Shown here in pieces: positions 34,314 to 43,461 of a DNA stretch of 64,000 nt. The notes beneath the pieces were generated by a model, which was given only the letters and a program-made list of their open reading frames with translations, was not told where the DNA came from and did no database searches. The translations under genes were made by a program, and so were the position numbers. Origin of the DNA: Nitrospinaceae bacterium (GTDB lineage: Bacteria; Nitrospinota; Nitrospinia; Nitrospinales; Nitrospinaceae); assembly GCA_029261535.1 (NCBI GenBank), contig JAJDBF010000010.1, positions 101,017-165,016 of the forward strand, read 5' to 3'. Numbering within the stretch: the first letter of the stretch is position 1; each line of letters begins with the position of its first letter.

Positions 34314-35649
34314 AAAAAATAATGCCGGAGGCGATCATGTAAATGGTCAGGCCGATAATATCGTTGATCACCGTCACCACCGGCCCGGTGCTAATGGCGG
34401 GATCAATTTTCAGTTTGATAAAAACCAGAGGAGCCAGCGAACCGACCAACCCTGCTGAACACACTGCCAGCACAATCCCGACACCCACCGCCGCGCCTAA
34501 TATTGAATGAACTCCCAACAGGGGAATGGCAACAAGCGAGATCAACCCTCCGCAGAAAATTCCAAACAGGGCACCGTTAATTATTCCAACGGACACTTCA
34601 CTGACCACCACGGTCCTCAAGTTGTCGTCCTTGATATCTCCGGTCGCCAGACCGCGAACGATAACGGTGGCTCCCTGAATCCCGACATTCCCGGCCAACC
34701 CCAGAACAAAGGGGACAAAAAACAGGATCGTTGCAAATTCAGGAATCTGGAACTGGAAGGATTTAAGAATAAACGCGCTGACAATCCCACCGATGAAAGT
34801 CGTCATCAACCAGGGAGCGCGTGCCTTCACTTTGCTCAGCGTCTTTTTAGCGAAGGGATCAACCTTGGCGGTTCCCACCATGGTGAAAATATCTTCGCTG
34901 GCCTCGTCCTGCATAACCCGCAAGACATCGTCAAAGGTCACAATGCCGTGGATGATCCCATCAGCATCAATCACCGGCAGGGTACTCATGTGCTCGTTGT
35001 CCATCAGATTAGCAACCTTTTCAAAAGGGTCCTCCAGACACACCGCCGGAAGGTGGTCGCGCAGAATTTGATCGGCTCGGGAATTGGCAGGGGCATGCAG
35101 TAAGTCGCGCATTTTAAAAAAACCTGTCAACTTGCCGTTGTCATTCACCACAAAGAAATAGTGTCCATGACCCTCGCCGGGTTCCCGGATCAGGCTCATC
35201 AAAAGATCACCTGCAAGTTGATGGTGAGGCACCCGGTTGAAATCAGGGTTCATCATCCCGCCGGCAGTTTCTTCCTCATAATGAATCAGCTCTTTAATGA
35301 CCCGCGCGTCTTCCTGCGGTAGTTTCTCCAGGATTTCATCCTGCTCCTCAGGTGAATGCTCCTGGATAATATCGGCCATCTCATCGGCTGGCATAGTCTC
35401 AATGAGGGGGACCAGCTCCGCCAGCCCAAGAGCTTCGGTAAGTTCCCTCCGGCTTTCAATATCGGTTTCGTACAGAACGTCTTGTTGTTTTTCTTCAGAA
35501 TCCAGCCATTGAAAAATAGCCGTTTTCTGTTCGGTGGGAAAAGCGTGGAGAACACGGGCGATTTCAAACGGGTCAAGTTCATTGACCAGCCCGGCGGCAT
35601 CGGGGAAACCCGGAGATTCAAAAATAGATTTTAATTTCTTGACGGGCAT
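34300..35649 (-). CDS. mgtE: Magnesium transporter MgtE
   Basis: 449 aa Mg2+ channel/transporter. An N-terminal MgtE superhelix (residues about 20-125, with ALGLAELVPLIETMPADEMAD split over two turns) is followed by two CBS domains (about 130-250, VVNDNGKLTGFF and VIDADGIIHGIVTFDDVLRV), a connecting helix and five hydrophobic transmembrane segments (about 285-449), including the pore-lining PVVTVINDIIGLTIYM. In relatives, Mg2+ binding to the N and CBS domains closes the channel. I see no Mg riboswitch: only 61 bp separates it from the divergent gene at 35711. Confidence 0.96.
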   Translation of the reverse strand: MPVKKLKSIFESPGFPDAAGLVNELDPFEIARVLHAFPTEQKTAIFQWLDSEEKQQDVLYETDIESRRELTEALGLAELVPLIETMPADEMADIIQEHSPEEQDEILEKLPQEDARVIKELIHYEEETAGGMMNPDFNRVPHHQLAGDLLMSLIREPGEGHGHYFFVVNDNGKLTGFFKMRDLLHAPANSRADQILRDHLPAVCLEDPFEKVANLMDNEHMSTLPVIDADGIIHGIVTFDDVLRVMQDEASEDIFTMVGTAKVDPFAKKTLSKVKARAPWLMTTFIGGIVSAFILKSFQFQIPEFATILFFVPFVLGLAGNVGIQGATVIVRGLATGDIKDDNLRTVVVSEVSVGIINGALFGIFCGGLISLVAIPLLGVHSILGAAVGVGIVLAVCSAGLVGSLAPLVFIKLKIDPAISTGPVVTVINDIIGLTIYMIASGIIFSMLG

Positions 35650-35710
35650 GATTTTGCTATATTACCATTGCTATTATAAAAGGAAAATCAGGACTTTCTT
35701 ACGAGGTGTT

Positions 35711-35956
35711 ATGACTATTTCAATGAATCACCGGGAATTAAAGAAGCTTCACGCTGATCGGAAAATAAAAATTAATAGTTCCCGAAAAAAGCGAACCTCC
35801 ATGCTTTCCGAAAAATCCATGGGTAAACTATTTAAAAAATTCGACAAGGATCACGAGCCCGACACCAAGATTTCAATCGATGTCAATATTGACGAACACC
35901 TGAAAATGAATGACTCCTACATGCGTAACGGTCTATACGTTCCGAAAAAGAAGTAA
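35711..35956 (+). CDS. Small basic protein, unknown
   Basis: 81 aa from the ATG at 35711 (GAGG 5-8 bases upstream). The frame is open further upstream to 35534 but would run through the divergent mgtE gene. Strongly basic N-terminal half (KKLHADRKIKINSSRKKR) and a helical FKKFDKDHEPD stretch, ending in VPKKK. It could bind nucleic acid or be largely disordered. No family recognised. It is divergent from mgtE. Confidence 0.5.
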   Translation: MTISMNHRELKKLHADRKIKINSSRKKRTSMLSEKSMGKLFKKFDKDHEPDTKISIDVNIDEHLKMNDSYMRNGLYVPKKK

Positions 35957-36109
35957 ATTTTCCAAGGAACCCTTGGTGTATCAGCAATATTTCAAAACCA
36001 CATTGACAGGTTTATTTTGAACGTATGGCAAGGTATTGAAGCCGGTTAATTATTGGGCGAGCGTGATCAATAAAAAGAAGGCCTGAAATTTTTCGGCGGA
36101 TGGAGCCGC

Positions 36110-37813
36110 TCAGGTCTGAGGGTCTGAAACCCTGGAAACAGGTTCAGGCGTGGATTCATTCGTTTCAAATTTCGACTTATATTTTTCATATACTTTGTAA
36201 TTGATAAAAAAATCAACGAGAGTTTTGTCCAGTTCGTCATGGTCTGCCATGGTTTTCAGGATGCGATACACATTACTGAGGGGCATGGGTTTTTTGTAAG
36301 GTCGATCAATGGCGGTGAGGGCTTCGGCGATATCAGTGACAGCCATCATTTTTCCCTCAAACGGGATATCATCACCCGACAAACCAAGCGGATAACCTTT
36401 CCCGTTGACGCATTCATGATGAGCCCCTGCAAAATGAGGCAGGTTGCGCAGTTTTTTAGTGAAGGGGATCTGTCTGAGCATATCAATAGTGATCTTCGCA
36501 TGATTTTTCATCACCTGTCGTTCACTCTCGGTGATACTGCCTTTGCGGATAGATAAATTTTCATACTCATCATCCGTCAGCAGGGAGTGTATTTCCCCAT
36601 CCAAACCCTTGAAGCTCATTTGGCGAACCGTTTTCAGGCGATCCAAACGCTCATCGTCAAGATACTCACGGGGTTCATTGCAAAATTGAATGAACTCCCG
36701 AATTTCCCGCAATTCGTTTGCCTTGGCATTTCCCTCATCTTCAGCCTGCTTGATCTTTTCCTCGGAAGCCCCTTCATTTTTCAGATTGAGCATGATCTGT
36801 AATTTCTCCGTCAAGGCACAATGGACGGCGTACTCCAATCGCAGGTCGACATGGTGAATACGATCGAATATGGTTTGCAGTTTTTTACTTTTTTCGATGA
36901 TTTCGACAGGAGTGGTCACCTTGCCAATGTCGTGCATCCACCCCGCCACTTTTATTTCGTATAGTTGTTCCTGGGTGTAACGAATATTTTTAAACGGCCC
37001 TTCTGTTACATTATGGATTTCTTCGGCCATTAAGACCGTCAGGTTGGCAACCCGCCGAATGTGGCCTCCGGTCACTGGAGATTTTTCATCAATCGCTGTT
37101 GCCATCACCTGAACAAACGACTCAAACAAACGCTCCATATCGCCAATGAGTTTTACGTTGGTGATGGCGACCGCCGCCTGAGAGGCCAAAGATTCAGTCA
37201 GGCTTTCAAAATCTGGAGAAAACGCCCGGACTTGTTGGCTTCCCGGAGATCGGGAATTCAACAGTTGGAGAACACCAATGACATCGTTATCGTGATTGCG
37301 CATGGGAACAACCAGCATCGACTTTGATCGGTAGCCGTATTGCGCATCGAAATTTTTTGGTCCGGTGAAATCAAACAGGTTGGTGTCGTAGACATCAGGA
37401 ATATTGACAGGAATTCCGTGGAGCGCGACAAAAGCCGATACATTCGACTCCTTCATTTCAACAGGATCAAATTCAATCGCGTCACCGGTCTGCCCGCCCA
37501 GGCGAATATTCAGACTGTCATTTTGAACAATTTTAAAGCGTAGTTTATTGTCCTCTACGATGTAGAGGGTACCCGCATCCGCCTGGGTAAATTGCCTGGC
37601 TTGGTCGACTATGCTTTCCAGCAGGGCATTCAGATCATAAACACCTGACAGAGAACGACCGATATCCGTGAGTTTTTTAATCTGCTCACGGAGATGATCG
37701 GCGTAACTCGTCACCTCATTGACGACATTATTTAAAATGCCGTTGAGTTTTTCATCATTGGAATACTTTTTATCCAGCGGGGGACCGGAAAAATGTTTCC
37801 TTGAATCATCCAT
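36110..37813 (-). CDS. GAF / HD-GYP cyclic-di-GMP phosphodiesterase-like protein
   Basis: 567 aa. A short N-terminal coiled segment is followed by a GAF domain (about residues 55-225, with AGTLYIVEDNKLRFKIVQN and SMLVVPMRNHD) and an HD-GYP domain (about 240-540). Metal and signature residues: H294-D295 in WMHDIGK, HHE at 465-467 and GKGYP at 471-475, then DIAEALTAIDRPYKKP. HD-GYP enzymes hydrolyse cyclic di-GMP. The loop between HD and HHE is about 165 residues, much longer than usual, and carries a charged helical insertion (340-400). The GAF domain is highly similar to that of the kinase at 56597-58873. Soluble, with no membrane segment. Confidence 0.9.
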   Translation of the reverse strand: MDDSRKHFSGPPLDKKYSNDEKLNGILNNVVNEVTSYADHLREQIKKLTDIGRSLSGVYDLNALLESIVDQARQFTQADAGTLYIVEDNKLRFKIVQNDSLNIRLGGQTGDAIEFDPVEMKESNVSAFVALHGIPVNIPDVYDTNLFDFTGPKNFDAQYGYRSKSMLVVPMRNHDNDVIGVLQLLNSRSPGSQQVRAFSPDFESLTESLASQAAVAITNVKLIGDMERLFESFVQVMATAIDEKSPVTGGHIRRVANLTVLMAEEIHNVTEGPFKNIRYTQEQLYEIKVAGWMHDIGKVTTPVEIIEKSKKLQTIFDRIHHVDLRLEYAVHCALTEKLQIMLNLKNEGASEEKIKQAEDEGNAKANELREIREFIQFCNEPREYLDDERLDRLKTVRQMSFKGLDGEIHSLLTDDEYENLSIRKGSITESERQVMKNHAKITIDMLRQIPFTKKLRNLPHFAGAHHECVNGKGYPLGLSGDDIPFEGKMMAVTDIAEALTAIDRPYKKPMPLSNVYRILKTMADHDELDKTLVDFFINYKVYEKYKSKFETNESTPEPVSRVSDPQT

Positions 37814-38037
37814 AGCTTCGCCCTGGAAAACACGTCATAGATGTAGTTCATTGTATTAATGTCTATTATCATGGAAAGCGGCAGTAAAATCAAACCCCGA
37901 AGCAATCTAATTCAGCTTTCAAATCAAAATAAAAGATATCATCCCTACCCGAATATCTCTGAGGGCAAGCTTAAGACCCGATTTATCAAATAATATCAGA
38001 GAAGATTAATTGGGGTGAGCAATGGTTGAGGGTGCAT

Positions 38038-38214
38038 TCATGGAAAAGGTTTGTTCAACATCCGAAGATGGTCTGCCGGGCGATACGCCGACGGGTCATG
38101 GGGGTTTGATGCGGCCCACAGCGTCAGCTTGGATGCTCGGCACTTCGGGCACTCTTTAAGGTTTGCGTTGTACTCCCGCCCACATTTGCAGGTGACCTTT
38201 TTAAACTCTGCCAT
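38038..38214 (-). CDS. 58-aa zinc-ribbon miniprotein
   Basis: A short gene verified codon by codon from 38214 down to 38038. Two CxxC-type pairs, CKC at residues 9-11 and CPKC at 22-25, form a likely zinc ribbon (context VTCKCGREYNAN and KECPKCRASK), followed by a polar tail with WAASNPHDPSAYRPADH. No strong ribosome-binding site is visible. It lies 38 bp downstream of the YebY-like gene on the same strand and may be co-transcribed with it. A regulatory or nucleic-acid-binding role is a guess from the fold only. Confidence 0.6.
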   Translation of the reverse strand: MAEFKKVTCKCGREYNANLKECPKCRASKLTLWAASNPHDPSAYRPADHLRMLNKPFP

Positions 38215-38252
38215 CGGTCAGCACTTTTTTAAACCAGCCTTGATTAAAACGC

Positions 38253-38552
38253 CTATATTTTTTTGATGAATTTCTCGTTTTCCAGAGGGATATCTTTAAA
38301 GCTTGGATCGTCACGCCAGATAGGCTCGATGTCTGTATATTTGGAGCTGGCGTTGCCGTTGACGGCGTAGGTCGTGCCTTCGTGGATGAACACCACTTCC
38401 TTATTGCCCCGGCATTCCAGTACACCTGAATCAACGGTTAAAGGCCAAGCCTCGCCGAACTGCTCATGGGTGACTTTCCCGCTGGGCGGCGCGAAAACAA
38501 AAGATAAAGCGAAAAGCGGGGTTAAAACAAACAGCGTAGTTTTTTTCTTCAT
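38253..38552 (-). CDS. YebY-like (DUF2511) secreted protein
   Basis: 99 aa with an N-terminal signal peptide (MKKKTTLFVLTPLFALSFVFA then PPSG). The mature part matches the DUF2511/YebY pattern: VTHEQFGEAWPLTVDSGVLECRG, a strand EVVFIHEGTTYAVNG and the block PIWRDDP. Enterobacterial YebY is a small periplasmic protein of uncertain function encoded near copper-related genes; no copper genes are adjacent here. ATG at 38552. The zinc-ribbon gene follows immediately. Confidence 0.8.
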   Translation of the reverse strand: MKKKTTLFVLTPLFALSFVFAPPSGKVTHEQFGEAWPLTVDSGVLECRGNKEVVFIHEGTTYAVNGNASSKYTDIEPIWRDDPSFKDIPLENEKFIKKI

Positions 38553-38877
38553 GGCTTTAAACCGTCTCAGTTTTGAGATGGATTACAAATCGAAAAGGAA
38601 AAAGGGTCAAGGGAAAAAAAGGACCAAGTCCTTTCTTGAATACAAGTTGAGAATCACCCTGCTTTGCGTCCTTCTTTAAAAAGAGGGACTATCGAATTAC
38701 GTCAAAAACAAAGGCGAGATTATTCTCTCCACTGCGTTTCGCTCAGAATGACACGCAATGGTTTTTGTCGCCACTCCAGCGAGGAGTCAGAATGGCATGC
38801 GGGGTTTTTCTGGTTTACTCTAGCCCCTTCGACAGGCTCAGGGCAGGCTCCGCGCCAGCACCCGCAAGGTGGTGGAC
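38553..38877. other. Repeat-bearing intergenic region
   Basis: 325 bp between two minus-strand genes. It holds composite repeat copy C (38703-38841). The frame at 38664-38969 on the plus strand runs through the repeat and the end of the next gene and is not coding. Confidence 0.55.
38703..38841. repeat. Composite dispersed repeat, copy C
   Basis: CAAAAACAAAGGCGAGATT (38703-38721) and TTTCGCTCAGAATGACA (38737-38753) match copy A. The last part, CCTTCGACAGGCTCAGG (38825-38841), is the same tail motif but in the opposite orientation and farther away. Confidence 0.65.
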
Positions 38878-39684
38878 CTATCCCTGAGGTGCTTCGAGGA
38901 GTTGGGGTTCCTTACTCAACCAGATTTTTGCACCGCAGACATTCACAAAGCAGGGATCCTCTGTTTTAAACATTTTCAAATGAGCGTCCTTCAGGTTTTG
39001 CGCAACGGTGGGGCTGTCGCCAAACAATTCCCGTTCCTCCGCCACAATACCAGCGATGAATTTATCGACTCCTTCACTGGTGGTTCCATTTTCAAAATAG
39101 GAATGGATCAAGGGATCAGCCATTGCTTTGTTGTCCCGAAAAGTTTTGCGAAGCAACAGTTTTATGCCGCGCGATGAAAAGGACTCAAACAGTCCCGCAC
39201 GAATGCAGGCATGCTTTGATTTACCCGATTCGAGGGCCCACTTCTCAATCGCTTCTTTGGAATAACCCATGGCCCCGTAACTGCCGAGTTGGTGGCGGGT
39301 TTTGTAAAATGTGGAATAGCCGACAAGGGTCCCGACATCAAACCTCTCCTCCAGGCTGAGCAGGGGAAGAAACGAGAGTTGATTGGATTGATCAATCTGT
39401 TCCTGAGTGGAATCCTTGATGGGAAAACCGACGGCACCCAGAGCGGTTGCATAAAAAAGATAATCAAACTTTTTTCCAGCGGCAGATTCAATTTTAGCCA
39501 GACAATCTTCCGAAGTGATATCGCCAAAGATGGTAACATCCGCCCCCTCGATAGGTTCATCTGAAGGGGCCTTGGCAAACCAGTTCGCGACTATTTTGGC
39601 TTCACTTCCGAAATGTTCACGGAAGGCCTGCAGAGCGGCGGTTCCCATCACGCCGCTACCTCCTACGATTACGCATGTTGTCAT
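38878..39684 (-). CDS. SDR-like NAD(P)-binding protein
   Basis: 268 aa. The N-terminal TTCVIVGGSGVMGTAALQAF is a Rossmann beta-alpha-beta with a G-x-x-G-x-x-G loop. YLFYATALGAVGFP occupies the usual fourth strand, and LVGYSTFYKTRHQLGSYGAMGYSKEAIE carries a tyrosine-lysine pair in the place of the SDR active site. The spacing is not the standard YxxxK, so I call it atypical. The C-terminal half is helical and specific to this protein. Cofactor binding is likely; the substrate is unknown. CAGGAGCC precedes the ATG at 39684. Confidence 0.7.
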   Translation of the reverse strand: MTTCVIVGGSGVMGTAALQAFREHFGSEAKIVANWFAKAPSDEPIEGADVTIFGDITSEDCLAKIESAAGKKFDYLFYATALGAVGFPIKDSTQEQIDQSNQLSFLPLLSLEERFDVGTLVGYSTFYKTRHQLGSYGAMGYSKEAIEKWALESGKSKHACIRAGLFESFSSRGIKLLLRKTFRDNKAMADPLIHSYFENGTTSEGVDKFIAGIVAEERELFGDSPTVAQNLKDAHLKMFKTEDPCFVNVCGAKIWLSKEPQLLEAPQG

Positions 39685-39746
39685 GTAAGGCTCCTGTCTG
39701 TTACCTGGTTAATTTTTTGCCCTGACTCCGCTGTGTATTCTCCGGA

Positions 39747-40430
39747 TCAGGACCCGCCATAATTTTCGTCGATATCCCAGTAAGGTGCCTGCGCATTTTC
39801 AAAAGATGCCTGCGCAAGATTGAGATCGGTCTCTAAAAACGAGTCGATGGATTCAATTAACCTCTCGGCTGACGCAAGAGATTGTTCGGGGATCATTTGC
39901 TTAACCCGTTTGGAAAATTCGACGTATTGGTCAAAATATTTGTGCGACAACTCAATGGTTTTCTGGACCGTCGCCGGATTGAGTTTTCGGTTTTTATGCT
40001 GATTAAAAAAGTAGGTGTACTTGAACCAGAGGTCGACTTCTGCTTTGCTTTTCCCATGGATTTTAAATTCCTGCCGCACTTCCTGCTCTGTCCTGTTTTC
40101 CAAAAAACCATTGATGTAAGTTGCGAGGTCGCTGAAGGGTATTCCATTTAGGGACTCACAAACATATCGCAGGGAAAAAAGGAGCTTCTCCAGTTTTGAA
40201 TCAAGCTTGAGGGCGATAACTGATTTGTCCCGCAGGTTTTTTATTTCTTCAAACTGAGCCCAGATGCCGCCAATTTGACCGACAGTGGCCAAGCGTTTTT
40301 CAAGCGGCAAGAGTTTCTTGAAACATGCTTTTTCCGGGGTAGATGCGAACAGCCATGCGGGATTAAGCGGAATCAAACCCGTCATCAGTATAAAAAGAAT
40401 GAGGATTTTGTTATGAAATTTTTTATACAT
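39747..40430 (-). CDS. Secreted helical protein, unknown
   Basis: 227 aa from the ATG at 40430, which gives a normal signal peptide (MYKKFHNKILILFILMTGLI, cleavage near WLFAST). The frame is open to 40493, but that would bury the signal. The mature part is almost entirely helical and charged, with two cysteines (EKACFKKLLP and RYVCESLNG) that could form a disulfide. No family recognised. Periplasmic location is inferred. Confidence 0.6.
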   Translation of the reverse strand: MYKKFHNKILILFILMTGLIPLNPAWLFASTPEKACFKKLLPLEKRLATVGQIGGIWAQFEEIKNLRDKSVIALKLDSKLEKLLFSLRYVCESLNGIPFSDLATYINGFLENRTEQEVRQEFKIHGKSKAEVDLWFKYTYFFNQHKNRKLNPATVQKTIELSHKYFDQYVEFSKRVKQMIPEQSLASAERLIESIDSFLETDLNLAQASFENAQAPYWDIDENYGGS

Positions 40431-40607
40431 GGCCAGGGAATTGAACTTGAGAAAAAGTAAGGCCCACCATTTTTTATTTGTACAGTCTCTCAAAACCTAA
40501 GTCAACGCCTAATAAAATGATGCCTTGAGGTTACCCCATGAGCCCGACACATAAAAATGCTAGACTCAAAACCTGTAGGCTGAAAAAAAAATCTGAGGAG
40601 AAAAAAA

Positions 40608-41159
40608 ATGGCGCAAAGAGTATTGGTCCCTCTGGCTCCGGGTTTTGAAGAGATTGAGACCATCACGGTGGTGGATGTTTTACGTAGAGCCGGGGCGCGT
40701 GTCACTTTGGGTGGAACCGAAGAAGGGCCGCTCAGGGGGTCACGGGGAATTCTGGTCATGCCCGATTCAGCACTTAGCGAACAGTCTCCTGTAGATTATG
40801 ACATGATCGTTTTGCCGGGCGGTCAACCGGGAACCACAAATTTGAAAAATAATCCGGAGCTTATTGAGTTCATAAAAACCATGAATCGTGAAGACAAGAT
40901 CATTTCGGCAATATGCGCGGCACCGCTGGTGCTTCAAGAGGCCGACCTGATAAAGGACAAGATGATTACCTCGCATCCTTCAATCAAAGCGGAATTGAAT
41001 GCGAAAAACTATTCTGAAAGCAGGGTTGTTGTGGATGGTAACCTGATCACCAGCCGGTCGCCGGGGACAGCGTTGGAGTTTGCCCTGAAGCTGGTAGAAA
41101 TCCTGTTCGGCTGTGAAATGGTGCAAAAAGTCAATGCGGGGATGCTGGCCCGGCTTTAG
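40608..41159 (+). CDS. DJ-1/PfpI-family protein (YajL-like)
   Basis: 183 aa. N-terminal VLVPLAPGFEEIETITVVDVLRRAGARV, with Glu15 in the place of the catalytic acidic residue, DMIVLPGGQPG, and the nucleophile elbow SAICAAPLVL with Cys103. This is the DJ-1/YajL/ThiJ group, linked to protein or nucleotide deglycation and oxidative-stress protection. GAGGAG lies 9 bases before the ATG. It appears to be a single-gene unit. Confidence 0.92.
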   Translation: MAQRVLVPLAPGFEEIETITVVDVLRRAGARVTLGGTEEGPLRGSRGILVMPDSALSEQSPVDYDMIVLPGGQPGTTNLKNNPELIEFIKTMNREDKIISAICAAPLVLQEADLIKDKMITSHPSIKAELNAKNYSESRVVVDGNLITSRSPGTALEFALKLVEILFGCEMVQKVNAGMLARL

Positions 41160-41300
41160 GGAGAGATAAAGAAGGTAGATACTTTTGTGTGTGATAACAG
41201 TTGATATGGAAAAACGGACGTTCGAGAACGCTGATCCTATGTCCGTAAACGACCCTTTGCAGTCATTTATCATCCCCAAAGAGCGTGGTAATATAGTTTT

Positions 41301-41834
41301 ATGACTACTTGGATAGCACTGTTCAGGGGTATCAATGTTGGCGGGAACAACCTATTGCCGATGAAAAGCCTGGTTGAGGAAATTGGTTGCACGAGTGTAA
41401 AAACGTACATTCAAAGTGGCAATGTGATATTCAGCAAACCAGGCTCTAAAGCTCCTCAACTTACGAAACTCATCGGAGAGACAATTTTAAATCACCATGG
41501 CTTTGAACCAAAAATACATCTCTTAACGTTAAGTGAGCTGGAAAAAGCGATAAAGTCAAATCCCTTTCCAGGCGCTGAAAAAGAACCAAAATCCTTGCAT
41601 CTATTTTTTCTTTCTAAGAAGCCAAAACCATTGAAATATGAATCATTTGACAAGATCAAAACAGAGAGCGAGAATTATTCTCTAAATGGGAATATATTCT
41701 ATCTTCATACTCCTGACGGCTTCGGGCGTTCAAAGCTCGCCGCAATAACAGAAAAGCTTCTTGGCGTTGACACGACGGCCCGGAACTGGCGCACAGTATT
41801 AAAACTGATGGAATTGGCAAATCGTAATGAATGA
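41301..41834 (+). CDS. DUF1697 family protein
   Basis: 177 aa. The opening WIALFRGINVGGNNLLPMKSL and the later TYIQSGNVIFSK are the family hallmarks. The C-terminal ATARNWRTVLKLMEL-type segment (here TTARNWRTVLKLMEL) closes the domain. Function is not established. It is more AT-rich than its neighbours and has no close partner, and DUF1697 genes are often sporadically distributed. Confidence 0.9.
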   Translation: MTTWIALFRGINVGGNNLLPMKSLVEEIGCTSVKTYIQSGNVIFSKPGSKAPQLTKLIGETILNHHGFEPKIHLLTLSELEKAIKSNPFPGAEKEPKSLHLFFLSKKPKPLKYESFDKIKTESENYSLNGNIFYLHTPDGFGRSKLAAITEKLLGVDTTARNWRTVLKLMELANRNE

Positions 41835-42016
41835 CGGCTTCTGACCGGTTTCTGCCAATCGAAGCCGTTAGACGAATGTCTGCTTTGGGTGAATGACCTG
41901 ATAATTTTTCATTAAATAAAAAAACCTTATTGATTTTAAAAACATCAATATACTAGCGGTGAAGTATGAGCCCGGATTTCAGTATAATTTGAGCATGAAC
42001 CAAACAAGAGGCACTC

Positions 42017-42250
42017 ATGTACGTCAATATATCCAGAAGCAAACATTTAATCAACAACCGACGCTATGTGAAAAAAGGGCAAAACACCAGGAAACCCAAT
42101 CCCAAATGCAATCATTGTGGCGGTCTAATCCGCGAAAACGGCGAAATTGAAGTCTGCCTGATGTGCGGGCGGGAAATCAACCACACCTGCTCCAATTGCC
42201 AGTTCAAACTACCTACCGAAGTGAAGCCGGAAAATAAACAAAGTGCCTGA
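42017..42250 (+). CDS. 77-aa zinc-ribbon protein
   Basis: An ATG at 42017 with AGAGG 8 bases upstream. The N-terminus is basic (SRSKHLINNRRYVKKGQN). Three cysteine pairs follow: CNHCGG, CLMCGRE and CSNCQ. This fits a double zinc ribbon, as in small RNA- or DNA-binding or scaffold proteins. The overlapping frame at 41959-42150 is rejected because it lacks this pattern. No named family is assigned. Confidence 0.65.
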   Translation: MYVNISRSKHLINNRRYVKKGQNTRKPNPKCNHCGGLIRENGEIEVCLMCGREINHTCSNCQFKLPTEVKPENKQSA

Positions 42251-42288
42251 AAACGCAATTTTGCCCCGTTTTTCTCATTTCAGTTCTT

Positions 42289-43167
42289 TTAAAGCGTCAA
42301 CTGCCCCTCAATCACTATCCGCGATTGTCCCCCGACCTTAACAGATTTGATGATCTCCCCTTCATAGCTCGTTTCCACCCTGATTTCTGACCTGCGGCCC
42401 ATCTTAACTCCCTGTTCAATACAAATGGAAAGACAGTCACCGCCAAATACCTTGTGACGCAGGAGATACGCTCCTAAAGCTCCAGCGACACTGCCTGTAG
42501 CCGGGTCCTCAGGGATACCGATAAACGGGGCAAAACTGCGGGCATGCACCTGACAAGCCTTATCCTCAGTCTCCATACAAAAAACATAGGCTAAATCCAG
42601 AGGATCCAACACCTTTTTCAAAACGGCAAGGTTGAGTTGAACCTCATTGACTGGAGCCATGGCCCTTAATGGGATCATCAAGGCTGGAAAACCGGTGCTC
42701 ACTTCCTGTACCGGGAGGAACGGATGAAGATCGTCAGGAGATAGACCAAGGGCCTCGGCGACGGAAGAATCGGTCGGAAGAGGGGGGGTAAACTGAGGTT
42801 CCGGCTGAGTCATGGTGCAAAAATCATCCTCCCAATAAACAGGGACGATTCCCACACCCATATTCAATTTGTACGAAGAGGGTGTCGGTGATGAACTCAG
42901 CTGTTTTAAAACTTCGGCCGTTCCAAGAGTCGGGTGACCGCCAAAAGGAATTTCCTTTGAAGGAGTGAAGATACGGACATCGTAATCTGCCTCCTTATTT
43001 GTTGCTGGAAAAACAAACGTTGTCTCAGACAGGTTCATCTCAGCCGAAATTTTTTGCATCAGGCCGGAGTCCAAGCCAACGGCATCCGGAAAAACAGCCA
43101 GAGGATTGCCACAAAGCGGCTGGTCGGTGAAGACATCCACCTGAAAAAACCTGTACGACTTCAGCAT
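42289..43167 (-). CDS. PhzF-family isomerase-like protein
   Basis: 292 aa from the ATG at 43167, where YRFFQVDVFTDQPLCGNPLAVF begins, as in all PhzF proteins. The catalytic glutamate is in NLSETTFVFP. The second half has the block IPEDPATGSVAGALGAYLL. The family includes phenazine isomerase PhzF and many uncharacterised homologues; no phenazine genes are present, so the substrate is unknown. A longer frame to 43248 adds 27 residues without family support. Confidence 0.9.
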   Translation of the reverse strand: MLKSYRFFQVDVFTDQPLCGNPLAVFPDAVGLDSGLMQKISAEMNLSETTFVFPATNKEADYDVRIFTPSKEIPFGGHPTLGTAEVLKQLSSSPTPSSYKLNMGVGIVPVYWEDDFCTMTQPEPQFTPPLPTDSSVAEALGLSPDDLHPFLPVQEVSTGFPALMIPLRAMAPVNEVQLNLAVLKKVLDPLDLAYVFCMETEDKACQVHARSFAPFIGIPEDPATGSVAGALGAYLLRHKVFGGDCLSICIEQGVKMGRRSEIRVETSYEGEIIKSVKVGGQSRIVIEGQLTL

Positions 43168-43461
43168 TGGAAAGAGGTTTACCTGAGTAGTGGAGCGTAA
43201 AATAACCCCAAAATTATCAAATACCTGGATTAATCCCTCAACCACCAAGTTCCCATAACATATATTATGTCAACTTTATAAATACATTGGACAATCGGGG
43301 TTGCTTTAGGAGTATATTAAGATTAACTCTATTTTAACGGTATCCTGGTCAACCTTCCGTCTCTCAAAACCAGCCTGAAAAGCCTTTTCCCGATCAACCC
43401 ACAAAAAACAAACTATTATTTTCAATATATTACCAGCTATTTCTTGAAGACTTACCTGCGC

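Noticed and set aside
35650..35710. Magnesium riboswitch or leader for mgtE
   Set aside because: Only 61 bp is available between mgtE and the divergent gene, too short for known Mg riboswitches.
38664..38969. 101-codon plus-strand frame
   Set aside because: It is made of repeat copy C plus the antisense of the SDR-like gene.
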